34,776 nt of DNA from Mollicutes bacterium (GTDB lineage: Bacteria > Bacillota_I > Bacilli_A > Izemoplasmatales > Izemoplasmataceae). Below, piece by piece: positions 20,572-28,574 of this stretch. The notes under the pieces are model-generated. The model was not told where the DNA came from, did not search any database, and was given only the letters and a program-made list of their open reading frames with translations. Position 1 is the stretch's first letter; the number at the start of each line of letters is the position of its first letter. The DNA lies in contig PWOH01000113.1 in assembly GCA_003557505.1 (NCBI GenBank), positions 1 through 34,776 on the forward strand, read 5' to 3'. A program made the position numbers and the translations under genes.

Positions 20572-21567
20572 TTACTCAGAAAGATTTAAACGAGAGTAGC
20601 CATTCATATCCATCGCATCAATCTTTTTAAAACGTTGATAATAGTAGTAACCAGCAATGCCCATCATTGCCGCATTATCGGTGCAATATTTAAATGGTGG
20701 CACGCTGACTTCAACATCTTTAAAGTGGGTTTCAACTTCACTTCTTAAGTGTTTATTCGCAGCGACACCCCCCGCAACAATTAACATTTTCGCCTGATAA
20801 TCATCAACGGCCTGACGACTTTTCTCAATCAAGTGTCGTACAGCGGCATGTTGGAATGAAGTCGCAAGGTTTTTCTCGTTAATCGGTTCTTTTTTCATGC
20901 GTAAACGATTAATCATGTTAATGACGTGACTTTTAAGTCCGCTGTAAGAAAAATCGTATAATTGTTCTGTCTTAATATGTGGCATCGGATAGGTGGCTTC
21001 ACCCTCCGCAGCTAACTTATCAATAATCGGCCCACCCGGATAGCCTAACCCGAGCACTCTGGCCACTTTATCATAAGCTTCTCCAACCGCGTCGTCTTGC
21101 GTTTCCCCAAGCTTCTCAAAATCATAGTGTTCCTTCATAAGGATTAACTCGGTATGACCTCCTGAGACCACCAAGGCGATTAAAGGAAACTTCATTTCAC
21201 TTTCAATTTGGTTCGCATAAATATGGCCTGCGATATGATGCACACCGACAATCGGAATATTATGCGCAAACGCAAACGCTTTGGCCGCATTGATGCCTAC
21301 CAATAAACTCCCAATTAAACCGGGTCCTTTGGTTACCGCAACCAAATCAACATCTTGAGCAGTAATGCCCGCTTGATTCAAGGCTTGTTCAAAAACAACA
21401 CTAATGCCTTTCACATGTTCACGAGATGCAATCTCGGGCACAACCCCCCCAAAAGAGGCATGCGTATCTATTTGTGAAAGCACAATATTACTTAAAATCA
21501 CCTTACCATCTTTATTGATACTAACACTTGTTTCATCACAAGAGCTTTCAACTGCTAAAACAATCAT
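20572..21567 (-). CDS. tsaD: tRNA N6-adenosine threonylcarbamoyltransferase
   Basis: A 331-residue Kae1/Qri7-family enzyme. With TsaB and TsaE it transfers threonylcarbamoyl from TC-AMP to A37 of tRNAs that read ANN codons (t6A). Seen: the ATPase-fold start 'AVESSCDETSVSI', metal-binding 'HHIAGH' (His111 and His115), 'VSGGHTELI', 'GEAYDKVARVLGLGYPGG' and C-terminal 'CTDNAAMMGIAG'. It overlaps the end of rimI by four bases and ends the tsaE-tsaB-rimI-tsaD operon. TsaC/Sua5, which makes the TC-AMP substrate, is not in the window. Confidence 0.98.
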   Translation of the reverse strand: MIVLAVESSCDETSVSINKDGKVILSNIVLSQIDTHASFGGVVPEIASREHVKGISVVFEQALNQAGITAQDVDLVAVTKGPGLIGSLLVGINAAKAFAFAHNIPIVGVHHIAGHIYANQIESEMKFPLIALVVSGGHTELILMKEHYDFEKLGETQDDAVGEAYDKVARVLGLGYPGGPIIDKLAAEGEATYPMPHIKTEQLYDFSYSGLKSHVINMINRLRMKKEPINEKNLATSFQHAAVRHLIEKSRQAVDDYQAKMLIVAGGVAANKHLRSEVETHFKDVEVSVPPFKYCTDNAAMMGIAGYYYYQRFKKIDAMDMNGYSRLNLSE

Positions 21568-22007
21568 TGTTGACCTCCTATTGGTTTGACCATCAACAAG
21601 GCATCGGTGCCATCCTCATAATAATTCGCACGCACTGCTTGTTTTTCAAAACCAAACATTTCATAAAAACGAATAACATCTTGTTTCGCTTCACTGACTT
21701 CTAATGTTAAGTTTTCAACCTGTTTTGCCTGACAAAATTCAATAATTTTTTCCATCAATGCTTGCCCGTAGCCTTGGGATTGATGTTCACTCAATACGGC
21801 AATATTGATGATTTCTGCATTAGGTTTAGTAATCCATATTCCTGCGTAAGCTAGCCGTTTCCCATCATTTTCCAAGATAAAGTAACGCGCCAGGTCATTA
21901 TATAATATTTCATCGGTTAACATCTGTTTTTCCAAAGATTTTCCAAAGACTTCTCGTTCTAAATCATAAACAAAACGAATGTCACTCATATCCATTTTAC
22001 GAATCAT
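21564..22007 (-). CDS. rimI: RimI-like GNAT N-acetyltransferase
   Basis: A 147-residue GNAT-fold protein. The acetyl-CoA-binding segment is 'LSEHQSQGYGQALMEKI', preceded by the beta-4 strand 'AEIINIAVL' and followed by 'LTLEVSEAKQDVIRFYEMFGF', which is typical of RimI. RimI acetylates the N-terminal Ala of ribosomal protein S18 in enterobacteria; targets here may be broader. It sits between tsaB and tsaD with four-base overlaps on both sides, the order seen in Bacillus (ydiB-ydiC-ydiD-ydiE), which supports the name. Confidence 0.92.
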   Translation of the reverse strand: MIRKMDMSDIRFVYDLEREVFGKSLEKQMLTDEILYNDLARYFILENDGKRLAYAGIWITKPNAEIINIAVLSEHQSQGYGQALMEKIIEFCQAKQVENLTLEVSEAKQDVIRFYEMFGFEKQAVRANYYEDGTDALLMVKPIGGQQ

Positions 22008-22612
22008 TTGTTTTGCTCCTGATTGCGTTCTGCTTCCGTTTTTCTTAAGTAAACAGGCGACAAATCATGTACATTGTCTACAGCCTCTAAGAGTTCACTG
22101 TTTAACACAACATTAAGATCAGGCATCACTGCATTTACGGGGTGGTCATATGTCCATGAATCCAGCATAGTGGTTAAATCTGCATACGTATCCGCTTTGA
22201 GACGAACCAGTGTTTCATCCGTTTTTTCAAACACGCCACCAAAGGCTTGGTTTCTTCTAGCATCAACATAGGCAAATATAACACCGTTATCAGCACCGCT
22301 AGCTAGCAGTGCCGGCGTTGAAATCTTAAAGACCGGGATATTGTGACTCCACGCAAACATCTTCGCCACAACCACCCCAATGCGTACACCGGTATAAGAC
22401 CCCGGGCCAATCCCGACAATCACAGCCGCTAAATCCTGAATCTTCCAAGAAGCTTTATCAAACATTTTCGCAATATTGTCCATCAACGTCACAGAGTGAT
22501 CATTATTGCCTTTTTGATAAATACTATCGACTAAGACATTGTCTTCATAAAGTGCGATATATAAATACGGAGTCGCCGTATCAATGACTAAGCGCTTTAA
22601 CGATTTGTTCAT
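22004..22612 (-). CDS. tsaB: tRNA threonylcarbamoyladenosine biosynthesis protein TsaB
   Basis: A 202-residue ASKHA-fold partner of TsaD, itself lacking the catalytic metal site; it scaffolds the TsaB-TsaD-TsaE complex. Evidence: N-terminal 'LVIDTATPYLYIALY' and the family motif 'GIGPGSYTGVRIGV'. The track starts at a GTG nine bases upstream, only one base after the AAGGA motif. The ATG used here has about ten bases of spacing. It overlaps the end of tsaE by about 30 bases, so translation is likely to be coupled. Confidence 0.95.
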   Translation of the reverse strand: MNKSLKRLVIDTATPYLYIALYEDNVLVDSIYQKGNNDHSVTLMDNIAKMFDKASWKIQDLAAVIVGIGPGSYTGVRIGVVVAKMFAWSHNIPVFKISTPALLASGADNGVIFAYVDARRNQAFGGVFEKTDETLVRLKADTYADLTTMLDSWTYDHPVNAVMPDLNVVLNSELLEAVDNVHDLSPVYLRKTEAERNQEQNK

Positions 22613-23030
22613 ACTGCCCACTTCCTTCTATGGTTATTTTTCTTGAGGTATCACCGGTCCACTCAATGGAAAGTGAAAGATATTCACTTGGCAAGAGACT
22701 TTCGATGTTCTTATACCATTCCACAACACACACACCATCACTCTCGAGATATTCCTCCACATCAGAATCACTAAACTCCCCAACCAGACGATACGCATCA
22801 ATGTGATAAAGATTGACATCATTCTCATAGATTTTCATAATCGTGAAAGTCGGTGAATTAATTCGGCCTTGAACGCCTAAGCCTTCACCCAAAAACTGTG
22901 TAAACGTCGTTTTCCCAGCCCCTAAATCGCCTTCAAGACAAATTAGAAAGCCTGGCTTACTATAACTAGCGATTTGTAATGCCAAATCACGCATCGCTTC
23001 AATTGTTTCAATATGAATCGTTGTTTTCAT
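22581..23030 (-). CDS. tsaE: tRNA threonylcarbamoyladenosine biosynthesis ATPase TsaE
   Basis: A 149-residue P-loop ATPase that drives turnover of the TsaB-TsaD complex. The Walker A 'GDLGAGKTTF' is at about 34-43, with the family's 'INSPTFTIMKIYE' and 'LYHIDAYRL' following and 'VCVVEWYKN' as the Walker B-like region. It is the first gene of the operon. AGGAAA precedes the ATG. The upstream 91 bases are shared with a divergent plus-strand gene; I could not identify a convincing minus-strand promoter there. Confidence 0.96.
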   Translation of the reverse strand: MKTTIHIETIEAMRDLALQIASYSKPGFLICLEGDLGAGKTTFTQFLGEGLGVQGRINSPTFTIMKIYENDVNLYHIDAYRLVGEFSDSDVEEYLESDGVCVVEWYKNIESLLPSEYLSLSIEWTGDTSRKITIEGSGQYEQIVKALSH

Positions 23031-23079
23031 GTCGTTTCCTCATTTCTCTATCAAATCGCCAATCGATTACAGTATTTCA

Positions 23080-23088
23080 TGCTATAAT
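23080..23088 (+). promoter_or_regulatory. Extended -10 promoter for the lipid kinase gene
   Basis: TGCTATAAT, a consensus extended -10, 33 bases upstream of the lipid kinase ATG. No strong -35 is seen. Confidence 0.55.
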
Positions 23089-23121
23089 AAGCATACACTC
23101 CAGTAAAAGGGACTGACGTTA

Positions 23122-23994
23122 ATGTATATTATATTATATAATCCTTTATCTAAAAATAAAAAAGCCAAACGAACGACAAAAAAAGTCGTTGACGCCTTTA
23201 AAAAGGAAAAGGTGCCTTTCAGGTTGAAAAGTCTATTAAAAATAAAGGACATCGAAGATTATATCAAAAAAACCCCGAAAAATATAAAAATTTTACTTTT
23301 AGGTGGAGATGGCACCATCAATACCTTCATCAATAAAACGTTTAATCTCGCCATTGAAAACGAAATCTATTTAAAAGGCAATGGATCGGGCAATGATTTT
23401 TTACGCTCACTGAAACGTCAAAAACCGACAAAACAGGCCATCATGCGACTTACATACAATGACAAAAATCGCTATTTCATGAACGGCAGTGGCTTTGGGC
23501 TTGATGGACAGATCGCACATTTAGTGAATCAATCCGTCCGAAAAAATCGTTTTAATTACTTTGTGAACACCTTAAAATCATTCTTTACCTTCAAACCGAA
23601 ATATACCGAAGTTTCTATTGACTCGAAATTGTATACTTTTAAAAAGGCCTATTTAGTGAATGTCAACAACGGTGAATGTATCGGGGGTGGGATGCGGATA
23701 ACTCCACAAGCTAGATTGGATGAACCTTCTGTAGATGTGGTTGTCGTTCATCGTATTCCCAAGCCTTTCTTATTCTTTATTTTCCTAAGTGTTTACTTTG
23801 GCAAACACACCTTCTTTAAACGCTATGTCTTTTATAAAAAAGGCAAACACGTTAAAGCCACGATGTTTTCACCCCAAGTTTCCCAATGTGATGGGGAAAC
23901 GTTTGAGAAGACCAGTGAAATCGAAATCAGTCCCACAAATAAATTTGCGAACTTCAAAGTTTTCGATATGAATGATGTTTTAAAAAACACGTAA
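23122..23994 (+). CDS. Diacylglycerol kinase / YegS-family lipid kinase
   Basis: A 290-residue cytoplasmic lipid kinase of the DAGK-catalytic family. The nucleotide-binding motif 'LLLGGDGTINTFI' is at about 58-70, followed by 'KGNGSGNDFLRSL', which corresponds to the family's GSGND segment. 'VNNGECIGGGMRITPQA' and the C-terminal 'QCDGETFE' also fit. It probably phosphorylates diacylglycerol to return it to phospholipid synthesis, as Bacillus DagK does, but the lipid substrate cannot be read from sequence. The protein is Lys-rich, especially at the N-terminus. It is a lone plus-strand gene between two minus-strand blocks, divergent from tsaE and convergent with pgi. Confidence 0.9.
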   Translation: MYIILYNPLSKNKKAKRTTKKVVDAFKKEKVPFRLKSLLKIKDIEDYIKKTPKNIKILLLGGDGTINTFINKTFNLAIENEIYLKGNGSGNDFLRSLKRQKPTKQAIMRLTYNDKNRYFMNGSGFGLDGQIAHLVNQSVRKNRFNYFVNTLKSFFTFKPKYTEVSIDSKLYTFKKAYLVNVNNGECIGGGMRITPQARLDEPSVDVVVVHRIPKPFLFFIFLSVYFGKHTFFKRYVFYKKGKHVKATMFSPQVSQCDGETFEKTSEIEISPTNKFANFKVFDMNDVLKNT

Positions 23995-24017
23995 CCAAGC
24001 GGTTAACGTGTTTTTTT
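23982..24017. terminator. Bidirectional terminator between the lipid kinase gene and pgi
   Basis: Long stem AAAAAACACGT-AACC / GGTTAACGTGTTTTTT with a four-base loop and one bulge. It has A-runs and T-runs on both sides, so it can serve both convergent genes. It overlaps the last codons and stop of the lipid kinase gene. Confidence 0.85.
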
Positions 24018-24020
24018 ATA

Positions 24021-25337
24021 CTATTTAAGCCGTTTTTTAATCGCTTTGGTTTCCGCTTCGAATCCCGGTTTTTCTAATAAAGCAAACATATTTTTCTTAT
24101 ACGCCTCAACACCAGGTTGATCAAATGGATTGACATCAAGAAGATAACCACTTAGTGCACAGCTTAATTCAAAGAAATACACAAGATAACCAAAGCTGAA
24201 AGCATTCATTTCATCGATTTCTAAGAGGATGCTTGGTGCGCCACCATCCATATGGGCGAGTAATGTGCCTTGCATCGCTTGTTTATTGATGGTATCAACG
24301 CTTAGGTCGCTTAGGTAGTTCAAGCCGTCCAAATCATCAGCGGTTTTCGGAATTTTAAAGTCCTCTTTCGGCTTCTTGATTGAAACAACGGTTTCAAAGA
24401 GATGACGTTCGCCTTCTTGAATATATTGACCCAATGAATGTAGATCGGTCGTAAAGCCTGCGCTTGAAGGATAAATCCCTTTATTCTCTTTTCCTTCTGA
24501 TTCACCGAATAATTGTTTCCACCATTCGGCAATAAAGGCCATCTTCGGTTCGTAATGGATGAAGAGTTCGACATTTTTCCCACTGTCATATAATGCGTTT
24601 CTAGCCGCTACATATTGATAGACAGGATTTGATTTTTCCCTAGAATTAAACGTTTCCCGTGCTTTTATCGCACCATCTAACATCGCTTCAATGTCAATGC
24701 CTGCGGCTGCGATTGGTAAGAGTCCTACTGGAGATAAGACACTATAACGTCCACCGACGTCATCGGCAATCACAAATGAGTCATAGCCTTCTTGGTTGGC
24801 CAAATAACGAAGCGCGCCTTTTTCCTTATCTGTTGTTGCTACAATTCTATCTTTGGCATTGGCTTTTCCGTAACGTTCTTCAAGTAGTGTCTTAAAGAAG
24901 CGAAAGGCTAAAGCGGGTTCCGTTGTGGTCCCTGATTTTGAGATCACGTTGATGGAGAAATCTTTATCTTTTAAGTAGTCTTTAAGATCTTGCATATATT
25001 CACCACTGATTTGGTGGCCGGCAAAGATGATTTCCGTATCAATTGCGTTTTTAAAATGTGGAGTCAGTGCTTCATACGCAGCTTTAGCGCCTAAGTATGA
25101 CCCACCAATTCCAATGACCAGTACAACATGTGATTGTGAGGATAGCTTAGTGGCAACGCGTTTGATTTCCGGTAAATGTGCTTTCATTTCGTTGGCTAAT
25201 TCTAACCATCCTAAAAAATCATTGCCTTTGCCGGATTTGTTTTCCAGTACTTCGTGGGCTTTTTTAATTCGCTCAAAATAGCCGTTTCCCACCTTTTTTT
25301 CATAGTTACCCAAATAGGATAGGTCTACAGTTAACAT
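24021..25337 (-). CDS. pgi: Glucose-6-phosphate isomerase
   Basis: A 438-residue enzyme that interconverts glucose-6-phosphate and fructose-6-phosphate. It belongs to the shorter bacterial form (about 440-450 residues). Seen: '[16 protein letters not shown]' with the SIS fold, '[18 protein letters not shown]', the active-site region '[17 protein letters not shown]', '[21 protein letters not shown]', and C-terminal '[16 protein letters not shown]'. Two consecutive ATGs occur. The second, used here, has seven bases between AGGAG and the start; the first has four. It lies 18 bases downstream of the S1-protein gene and ends at a bidirectional terminator. Confidence 0.97.
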   Translation of the reverse strand: MLTVDLSYLGNYEKKVGNGYFERIKKAHEVLENKSGKGNDFLGWLELANEMKAHLPEIKRVATKLSSQSHVVLVIGIGGSYLGAKAAYEALTPHFKNAIDTEIIFAGHQISGEYMQDLKDYLKDKDFSINVISKSGTTTEPALAFRFFKTLLEERYGKANAKDRIVATTDKEKGALRYLANQEGYDSFVIADDVGGRYSVLSPVGLLPIAAAGIDIEAMLDGAIKARETFNSREKSNPVYQYVAARNALYDSGKNVELFIHYEPKMAFIAEWWKQLFGESEGKENKGIYPSSAGFTTDLHSLGQYIQEGERHLFETVVSIKKPKEDFKIPKTADDLDGLNYLSDLSVDTINKQAMQGTLLAHMDGGAPSILLEIDEMNAFSFGYLVYFFELSCALSGYLLDVNPFDQPGVEAYKKNMFALLEKPGFEAETKAIKKRLK

Positions 25338-25355
25338 CATATCACTCCTAATAAT

Positions 25356-25694
25356 TTAGTCCTCATGTGAGCGTTCGTTTAGATCGAAGGAATCAATCCA
25401 TTGTGATAAGTTTTCTTTCAAGGGCTTAAAGCCACTTTTTAAGTGAATTTCTAACCGTTTCTTCCTTGTGTGCAGTCTTTTGTAACTCAGGGAAACTTTA
25501 GAATCATCTTTTTGATCGATGACCATGAATTTGTAGGTTTTGCCTTCACTTAAATAGTCCTCAACTGATTTTACGTAGTTGTCACTGACCTCAGAAATAT
25601 GAACCAATCCGTCGAGAGATTCGTCGATTTGTACAAACGCTCCATAAGATTTAATCGCTGTGACGCGTCCTTTGACAATGTCACCTTTTTTCAT
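25356..25694 (-). CDS. S1-domain RNA-binding protein (CvfD/YugI, general stress protein 13 family)
   Basis: A 112-residue protein with a single S1 domain at residues 1-72 ('KGDIVKGRVTAIKSYGAFVQID', 'DGLVHISEVSDNYVKSV', 'SKVSLSYKRL') and a basic then acidic tail. The family (YugI in Bacillus, CvfD in Streptococcus/Enterococcus) binds RNA and associates with ribosomes or acts as a post-transcriptional regulator. It has its own extended -10 promoter and is followed by pgi, probably in one transcript. In Bacillus yugI also lies near pgi. Confidence 0.88.
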   Translation of the reverse strand: MKKGDIVKGRVTAIKSYGAFVQIDESLDGLVHISEVSDNYVKSVEDYLSEGKTYKFMVIDQKDDSKVSLSYKRLHTRKKRLEIHLKSGFKPLKENLSQWIDSFDLNERSHED

Positions 25695-25725
25695 GATTAA
25701 ACACCTCTATGGAATAGCTGTAATT

Positions 25726-25734
25726 AGTATACCA
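25726..25734 (-). promoter_or_regulatory. Extended -10 promoter for the S1-protein/pgi pair
   Basis: TGGTATACT on the minus strand, 32 bases before the S1-protein ATG and just after the yutG terminator. The -35 is not clear. Confidence 0.5.
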
Positions 25735-25737
25735 TAG

Positions 25738-25767
25738 AAAAAGGAAATCAAAAACTGATTTCCTTTT
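25738..25767 (-). terminator. Terminator at the end of yutG
   Basis: Twelve-base perfect stem AAAAGGAAATCA / TGATTTCCTTTT with a five-base loop, continuing into T residues on the minus strand. It begins within the stop codon of the PgpA-like gene. Confidence 0.85.
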
Positions 25768-26278
25768 ATCCGTAACGATGAGCGATTGAACTTGCGGCAG
25801 CTGCTGCAATGGCGCCAACAATATCATCCAAAAAGGTATTACACACACCTTCTTTTTTCCCCTCATCATCAAGTCTTTTGATGACACCGGGTTTGAGTTT
25901 GTCGACATATCCAAAATTGGTAAATCCGATGGAGCCATAGACGTTCACAATCGCCAAGGCTAACACTTCATCAACACCATATAATCCATAATCGTTGAGT
26001 AGCATGCTTTTGAGTGGCTCGTCCATATCTCCACGTTCCGCAAAAATATCTAACTCTAAACCCGTCAAAATTGCGTTTTGAACTTCACGTTTCATCACAA
26101 CACGCTCAACATGTTCAAGGCATATTTCAAACGTTAATTTTGAGACATACTTTTTTTGCAAATCATACGTTATTTCAGCAATTTCCGAAAGCTCAACGCC
26201 GCGTTGTGACATCATCTTCACTACCGTATCACGGGTCTTCGTATCATTCACACGGTCATCTTGATAAATTTCTGCCAT
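25766..26278 (-). CDS. Phosphatidylglycerophosphatase A-family protein (YutG-like)
   Basis: A 170-residue helical protein matching YutG, the soluble PgpA-related family of Bacillota. The C-terminal half carries the family's features: 'YGLYGVDEVLALAIVNVYGSIG', 'NFGYVDKLKPGVI' and 'CNTFLDDIVGAIAAA', with the acidic residues expected for metal binding. PgpA proper dephosphorylates phosphatidylglycerophosphate, which would feed the phosphatidylglycerol used by Lgt; the activity of YutG-type proteins is less certain. It lies 14 bases after the nfu-like gene and ends at a terminator. Confidence 0.85.
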   Translation of the reverse strand: MAEIYQDDRVNDTKTRDTVVKMMSQRGVELSEIAEITYDLQKKYVSKLTFEICLEHVERVVMKREVQNAILTGLELDIFAERGDMDEPLKSMLLNDYGLYGVDEVLALAIVNVYGSIGFTNFGYVDKLKPGVIKRLDDEGKKEGVCNTFLDDIVGAIAAAAASSIAHRYG

Positions 26279-26292
26279 ACTATCCCTCTATT

Positions 26293-26526
26293 CTAAAGTT
26301 GCTCAACACCAATAATGCCAGGTACCTCTTCTAAAAGAATCGCTTCAACACCATCTGTCAATGTAGTATCAATTAATGAGCACCCAACACAAGCACCAAG
26401 CATTTCTACATAAACGATGCCATCCTCATACTTCACGAAACGAATATCGCCACCATCACGTTGGATATAGGGTCTAATTTTTTCAATGACTTCAGCGGCT
26501 TGTTTCTCAATTTCTTTTTGATCCAT
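26293..26526 (-). CDS. NifU C-terminal-domain protein, Fe-S carrier (Nfu/YutI type)
   Basis: A 77-residue stand-alone Nfu domain. The motif 'GACVGCS' provides the two Cys that hold a Fe-S cluster between two subunits, and 'RPYIQRDGGDIRFV' is the conserved opening. It passes clusters to apo-enzymes. The track begins seven codons upstream at a TTG that lacks a ribosome binding site and almost touches a TATAAT. The ATG used here has AGAGGTG six bases upstream. It lies between yutD and yutG, related to the yut gene neighbourhood in Bacillus. Confidence 0.92.
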   Translation of the reverse strand: MDQKEIEKQAAEVIEKIRPYIQRDGGDIRFVKYEDGIVYVEMLGACVGCSLIDTTLTDGVEAILLEEVPGIIGVEQL

Positions 26527-26551
26527 GTATAACACCTCTTTCTTCAAGTGT

Positions 26552-26557
26552 ATTATA
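26552..26557 (-). promoter_or_regulatory. Possible -10 box for nfu-yutG
   Basis: TATAAT on the minus strand, about 25 bases upstream of the Nfu ATG, in the only sizeable gap of this gene run. No good -35. It would allow a separate nfu-yutG transcript. Confidence 0.4.
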
Positions 26558-26588
26558 CAAAAGAACGAGAATAGGATGGGAAAAAACG

Positions 26589-26876
26589 CTAATCTTTATT
26601 TTTTTTAACCCGTTGTAAGATAAAGTAAGGCGCATGAGGTGTCGCGCTTTCCATTAAATAATCAAAAATCTGATCTTTGTTTTTATTACTAAATCCTTTT
26701 AAACGTAACATATCCGAACTGTAATCACCGACAATAAATTCATAACGATCAAGATAATCAACATACCGTTCTGTGAAACTGGCCGTCTCAAAACATTCAC
26801 GATAATCTTTAATCAACTCAAAATCGCCGTATTTCGTTTCAATATACTCATAATTCTTAGTTTCATTTTCACTCAT
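26589..26876 (-). CDS. YutD-family protein (DUF1027)
   Basis: A 95-residue soluble protein. 'FELIKDYRECFETASFTERY' followed by 'DRYEFIVGDYSSDMLRLKGF' matches the conserved core of the YutD family of Bacillota. The function is unknown. The C-terminal basic tail ('RVKKNKD') is rich in Lys. The track start is a TTG four codons upstream with no ribosome binding site; the ATG used here has a weak GGAT six bases before it. It follows ispF by 12 bases. Confidence 0.85.
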   Translation of the reverse strand: MSENETKNYEYIETKYGDFELIKDYRECFETASFTERYVDYLDRYEFIVGDYSSDMLRLKGFSNKNKDQIFDYLMESATPHAPYFILQRVKKNKD

Positions 26877-26888
26877 AATATCATCCAA

Positions 26889-27383
26889 TCATAACTTTTT
26901 AATTGTTGGGCCAGGGCTAAGTAACACTATTGCTTCTGCTTGAATAGATTCATGGTTCCCAATGCTATCGACACCTTCACCGGTAGTTGCTTTAATAGAG
27001 ACTTGATCAATAGAAATCTCCAAAATCGCGGCTATGTTTTTGCGCATCGCATCAATATGTGGCGCGAGTTTCGGACTTTCCAGAAATACCATGGTATCGA
27101 GGTTATTGATTGCATAACCTTTCTCTTTAATCATGGCATAGACTTGCTTTAATATCTTTTGCGAATCATAGTCTTTGTACGCATCCGCTGTATCCGGAAA
27201 ATGCTTCCCCAGATCTCCAAGTGCCAAAGCCCCTAGTAATGCTTCACTAATCGCATGCAATAAGACATCTCCATCACTGTGGGCCACACTTTCGTAGGGG
27301 GATTTGATTGCTAAACCGCCTAAAATTAGCCGTTTCCCAGTTGTTAGACGATGAATGTCACGACTAAAGCCTATCTTTAGCAT
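26889..27383 (-). CDS. ispF: 2-C-methyl-D-erythritol 2,4-cyclodiphosphate synthase
   Basis: A 164-residue enzyme of the MEP isoprenoid pathway; it closes CDP-ME 2-phosphate to the cyclodiphosphate with release of CMP. The metal ligands are in 'SRDIHRL' (Asp9 and His11) and the motif 'SDGDVLLHAISEALLGALALGD' follows. 'VSIKATTGEGVDSIG' is the conserved C-terminal region. The ATG overlaps the end of ispD by about 20 bases. The track begins one codon earlier at TTG. ispD and ispF adjacent is a common arrangement; the intermediate enzyme IspE is not in the window. Confidence 0.96.
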   Translation of the reverse strand: MLKIGFSRDIHRLTTGKRLILGGLAIKSPYESVAHSDGDVLLHAISEALLGALALGDLGKHFPDTADAYKDYDSQKILKQVYAMIKEKGYAINNLDTMVFLESPKLAPHIDAMRKNIAAILEISIDQVSIKATTGEGVDSIGNHESIQAEAIVLLSPGPTIKKL

Positions 27384-28032
27384 CAAGAATCAACTCCAAT
27401 AATTCCAGATCATTTTGGGTCGTAAATTTAATATTTCTTTGATCCCCTTCAACAACCTTGGCGGGAATAGCTAACGCTTGTTGCACCAAACTCGCATCAC
27501 ACGTAATTTCACTGTGGTTAAGGCTTGCGGCATGGGCTTTAGTAATTACCGAGGCATGAAAGCCTTGCGGGGTTTGAATTCTCACTAATGATTCTCTGGA
27601 TATATCATTTTCAATAAACTGATTATGCACACGTTTGACGGTATCATAAACAGGCAGTGCCAATGTCACAGACTGCGTGGATTTCAAGGCATCCAGTATC
27701 GCAGTGATATTATCTTCGGCGATAAAGGGGCGCGCCCCATCATGAATAAGCACAAACTCTGAATTTACTGCTTCTAGACCGTTTTTTACACTCTGTGTCC
27801 GTGTTTCTCCGCCTTCTATGACAATGACCTTATTTTGTGGGAAACAATGCCTTACAGCGGATATATCATCTTTAGCCGCAACGATGATCACTTGTGAGCA
27901 CCGAGTATCCTGTAAAAATACTTCACTGGCATGTTCGATGATGCTTTTACCAGCAATTTGATGTAAGACTTTATTGTGGCCAAGTTTACTGCGACGGCCT
28001 TTACCGCCTGCTACAATAATGACATCATACAT
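27364..28032 (-). CDS. ispD: 2-C-methyl-D-erythritol 4-phosphate cytidylyltransferase
   Basis: A 222-residue nucleotidyltransferase joining CTP and MEP to give CDP-ME in the MEP pathway. The glycine-rich CTP site is 'VIIVAGGKGRRSKLGHNK', slightly different from the textbook form but close to the Bacillus type. 'LIHDGARPFI' and 'TPQGFHASVITKAH' are conserved. The start is uncertain. The track uses an ATG seven codons upstream, deep in the preceding gene, but family members begin at the strand 'YDVIIVAGG'. The chosen ATG overlaps the preceding stop by eight bases, which suggests coupling rather than a separate ribosome binding site. Confidence 0.93.
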   Translation of the reverse strand: MYDVIIVAGGKGRRSKLGHNKVLHQIAGKSIIEHASEVFLQDTRCSQVIIVAAKDDISAVRHCFPQNKVIVIEGGETRTQSVKNGLEAVNSEFVLIHDGARPFIAEDNITAILDALKSTQSVTLALPVYDTVKRVHNQFIENDISRESLVRIQTPQGFHASVITKAHAASLNHSEITCDASLVQQALAIPAKVVEGDQRNIKFTTQNDLELLELILDAKDRL

Positions 28033-28570
28033 CGCTATCATGACGGCTTTCATACACTTGATTGTCGGTCACTAATATATCAACGGGGATATCGTGGGCG
28101 CGATTTGGCAGTGCTTCAACACGGAAGTTCTCAAAGACTACGCCTACTTTCAATCCCTGATAATCTTTCAAAAAGGCATCATAATACCCTTTCCCATAGC
28201 CTAATCGGTAAAGCCCGTCATCATAAACCAATCCCGGCACAATTACCGCATCAAGGACTTCTTTGACAACTGGCTTGGCATCCGCAGGTTCCATGACACC
28301 AAGTTGTCCTGGTTTAAAATGCCCTGAATCTTTATAAAAGACAATTTCTTTATTTTCGATTTTTGGATAATAAAGCGTATAGGTATCTTCTAAACTGCGC
28401 ACATCCACTTCATTGCCAATAGGGTTAAATATCCCCAGTTGCTTGATGTTATATGCTTTAAGGACATCGCGCAGAGAAGCTACCAACATATGATTTAACA
28501 TTTTTTTGGTGGCAGGGTCCATATTATTGCGGGTTTCTAAAAATATTTTGCGGAGCGTTTGTTTATCCAT
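28025..28570 (-). CDS. 5-formyltetrahydrofolate cyclo-ligase
   Basis: A 181-residue enzyme (YqgN/MTHFS family) that converts 5-formyl-THF to 5,10-methenyl-THF using ATP, recovering one-carbon units. Conserved segments: 'TLRKIFLETRNNM' near the start, 'GIFNPIGNEVDV', 'LYYPKIENKEIVFY', and the signature 'VPGLVYDDGLYRLGYGKGYY'. The end 'VDILVTDNQVY' is also typical. It begins four bases after the GGDEF-like gene and overlaps ispD, so it is in the middle of the cdaA operon. Confidence 0.95.
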   Translation of the reverse strand: MDKQTLRKIFLETRNNMDPATKKMLNHMLVASLRDVLKAYNIKQLGIFNPIGNEVDVRSLEDTYTLYYPKIENKEIVFYKDSGHFKPGQLGVMEPADAKPVVKEVLDAVIVPGLVYDDGLYRLGYGKGYYDAFLKDYQGLKVGVVFENFRVEALPNRAHDIPVDILVTDNQVYESRHDSDV

Positions 28571-28574
28571 AGTA

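Noticed and set aside
25681-25938. 85-residue minus-strand ORF between the S1 gene and yutG
   Set aside because: It is a shadow in another frame of yutG and runs through a strong terminator and promoter.
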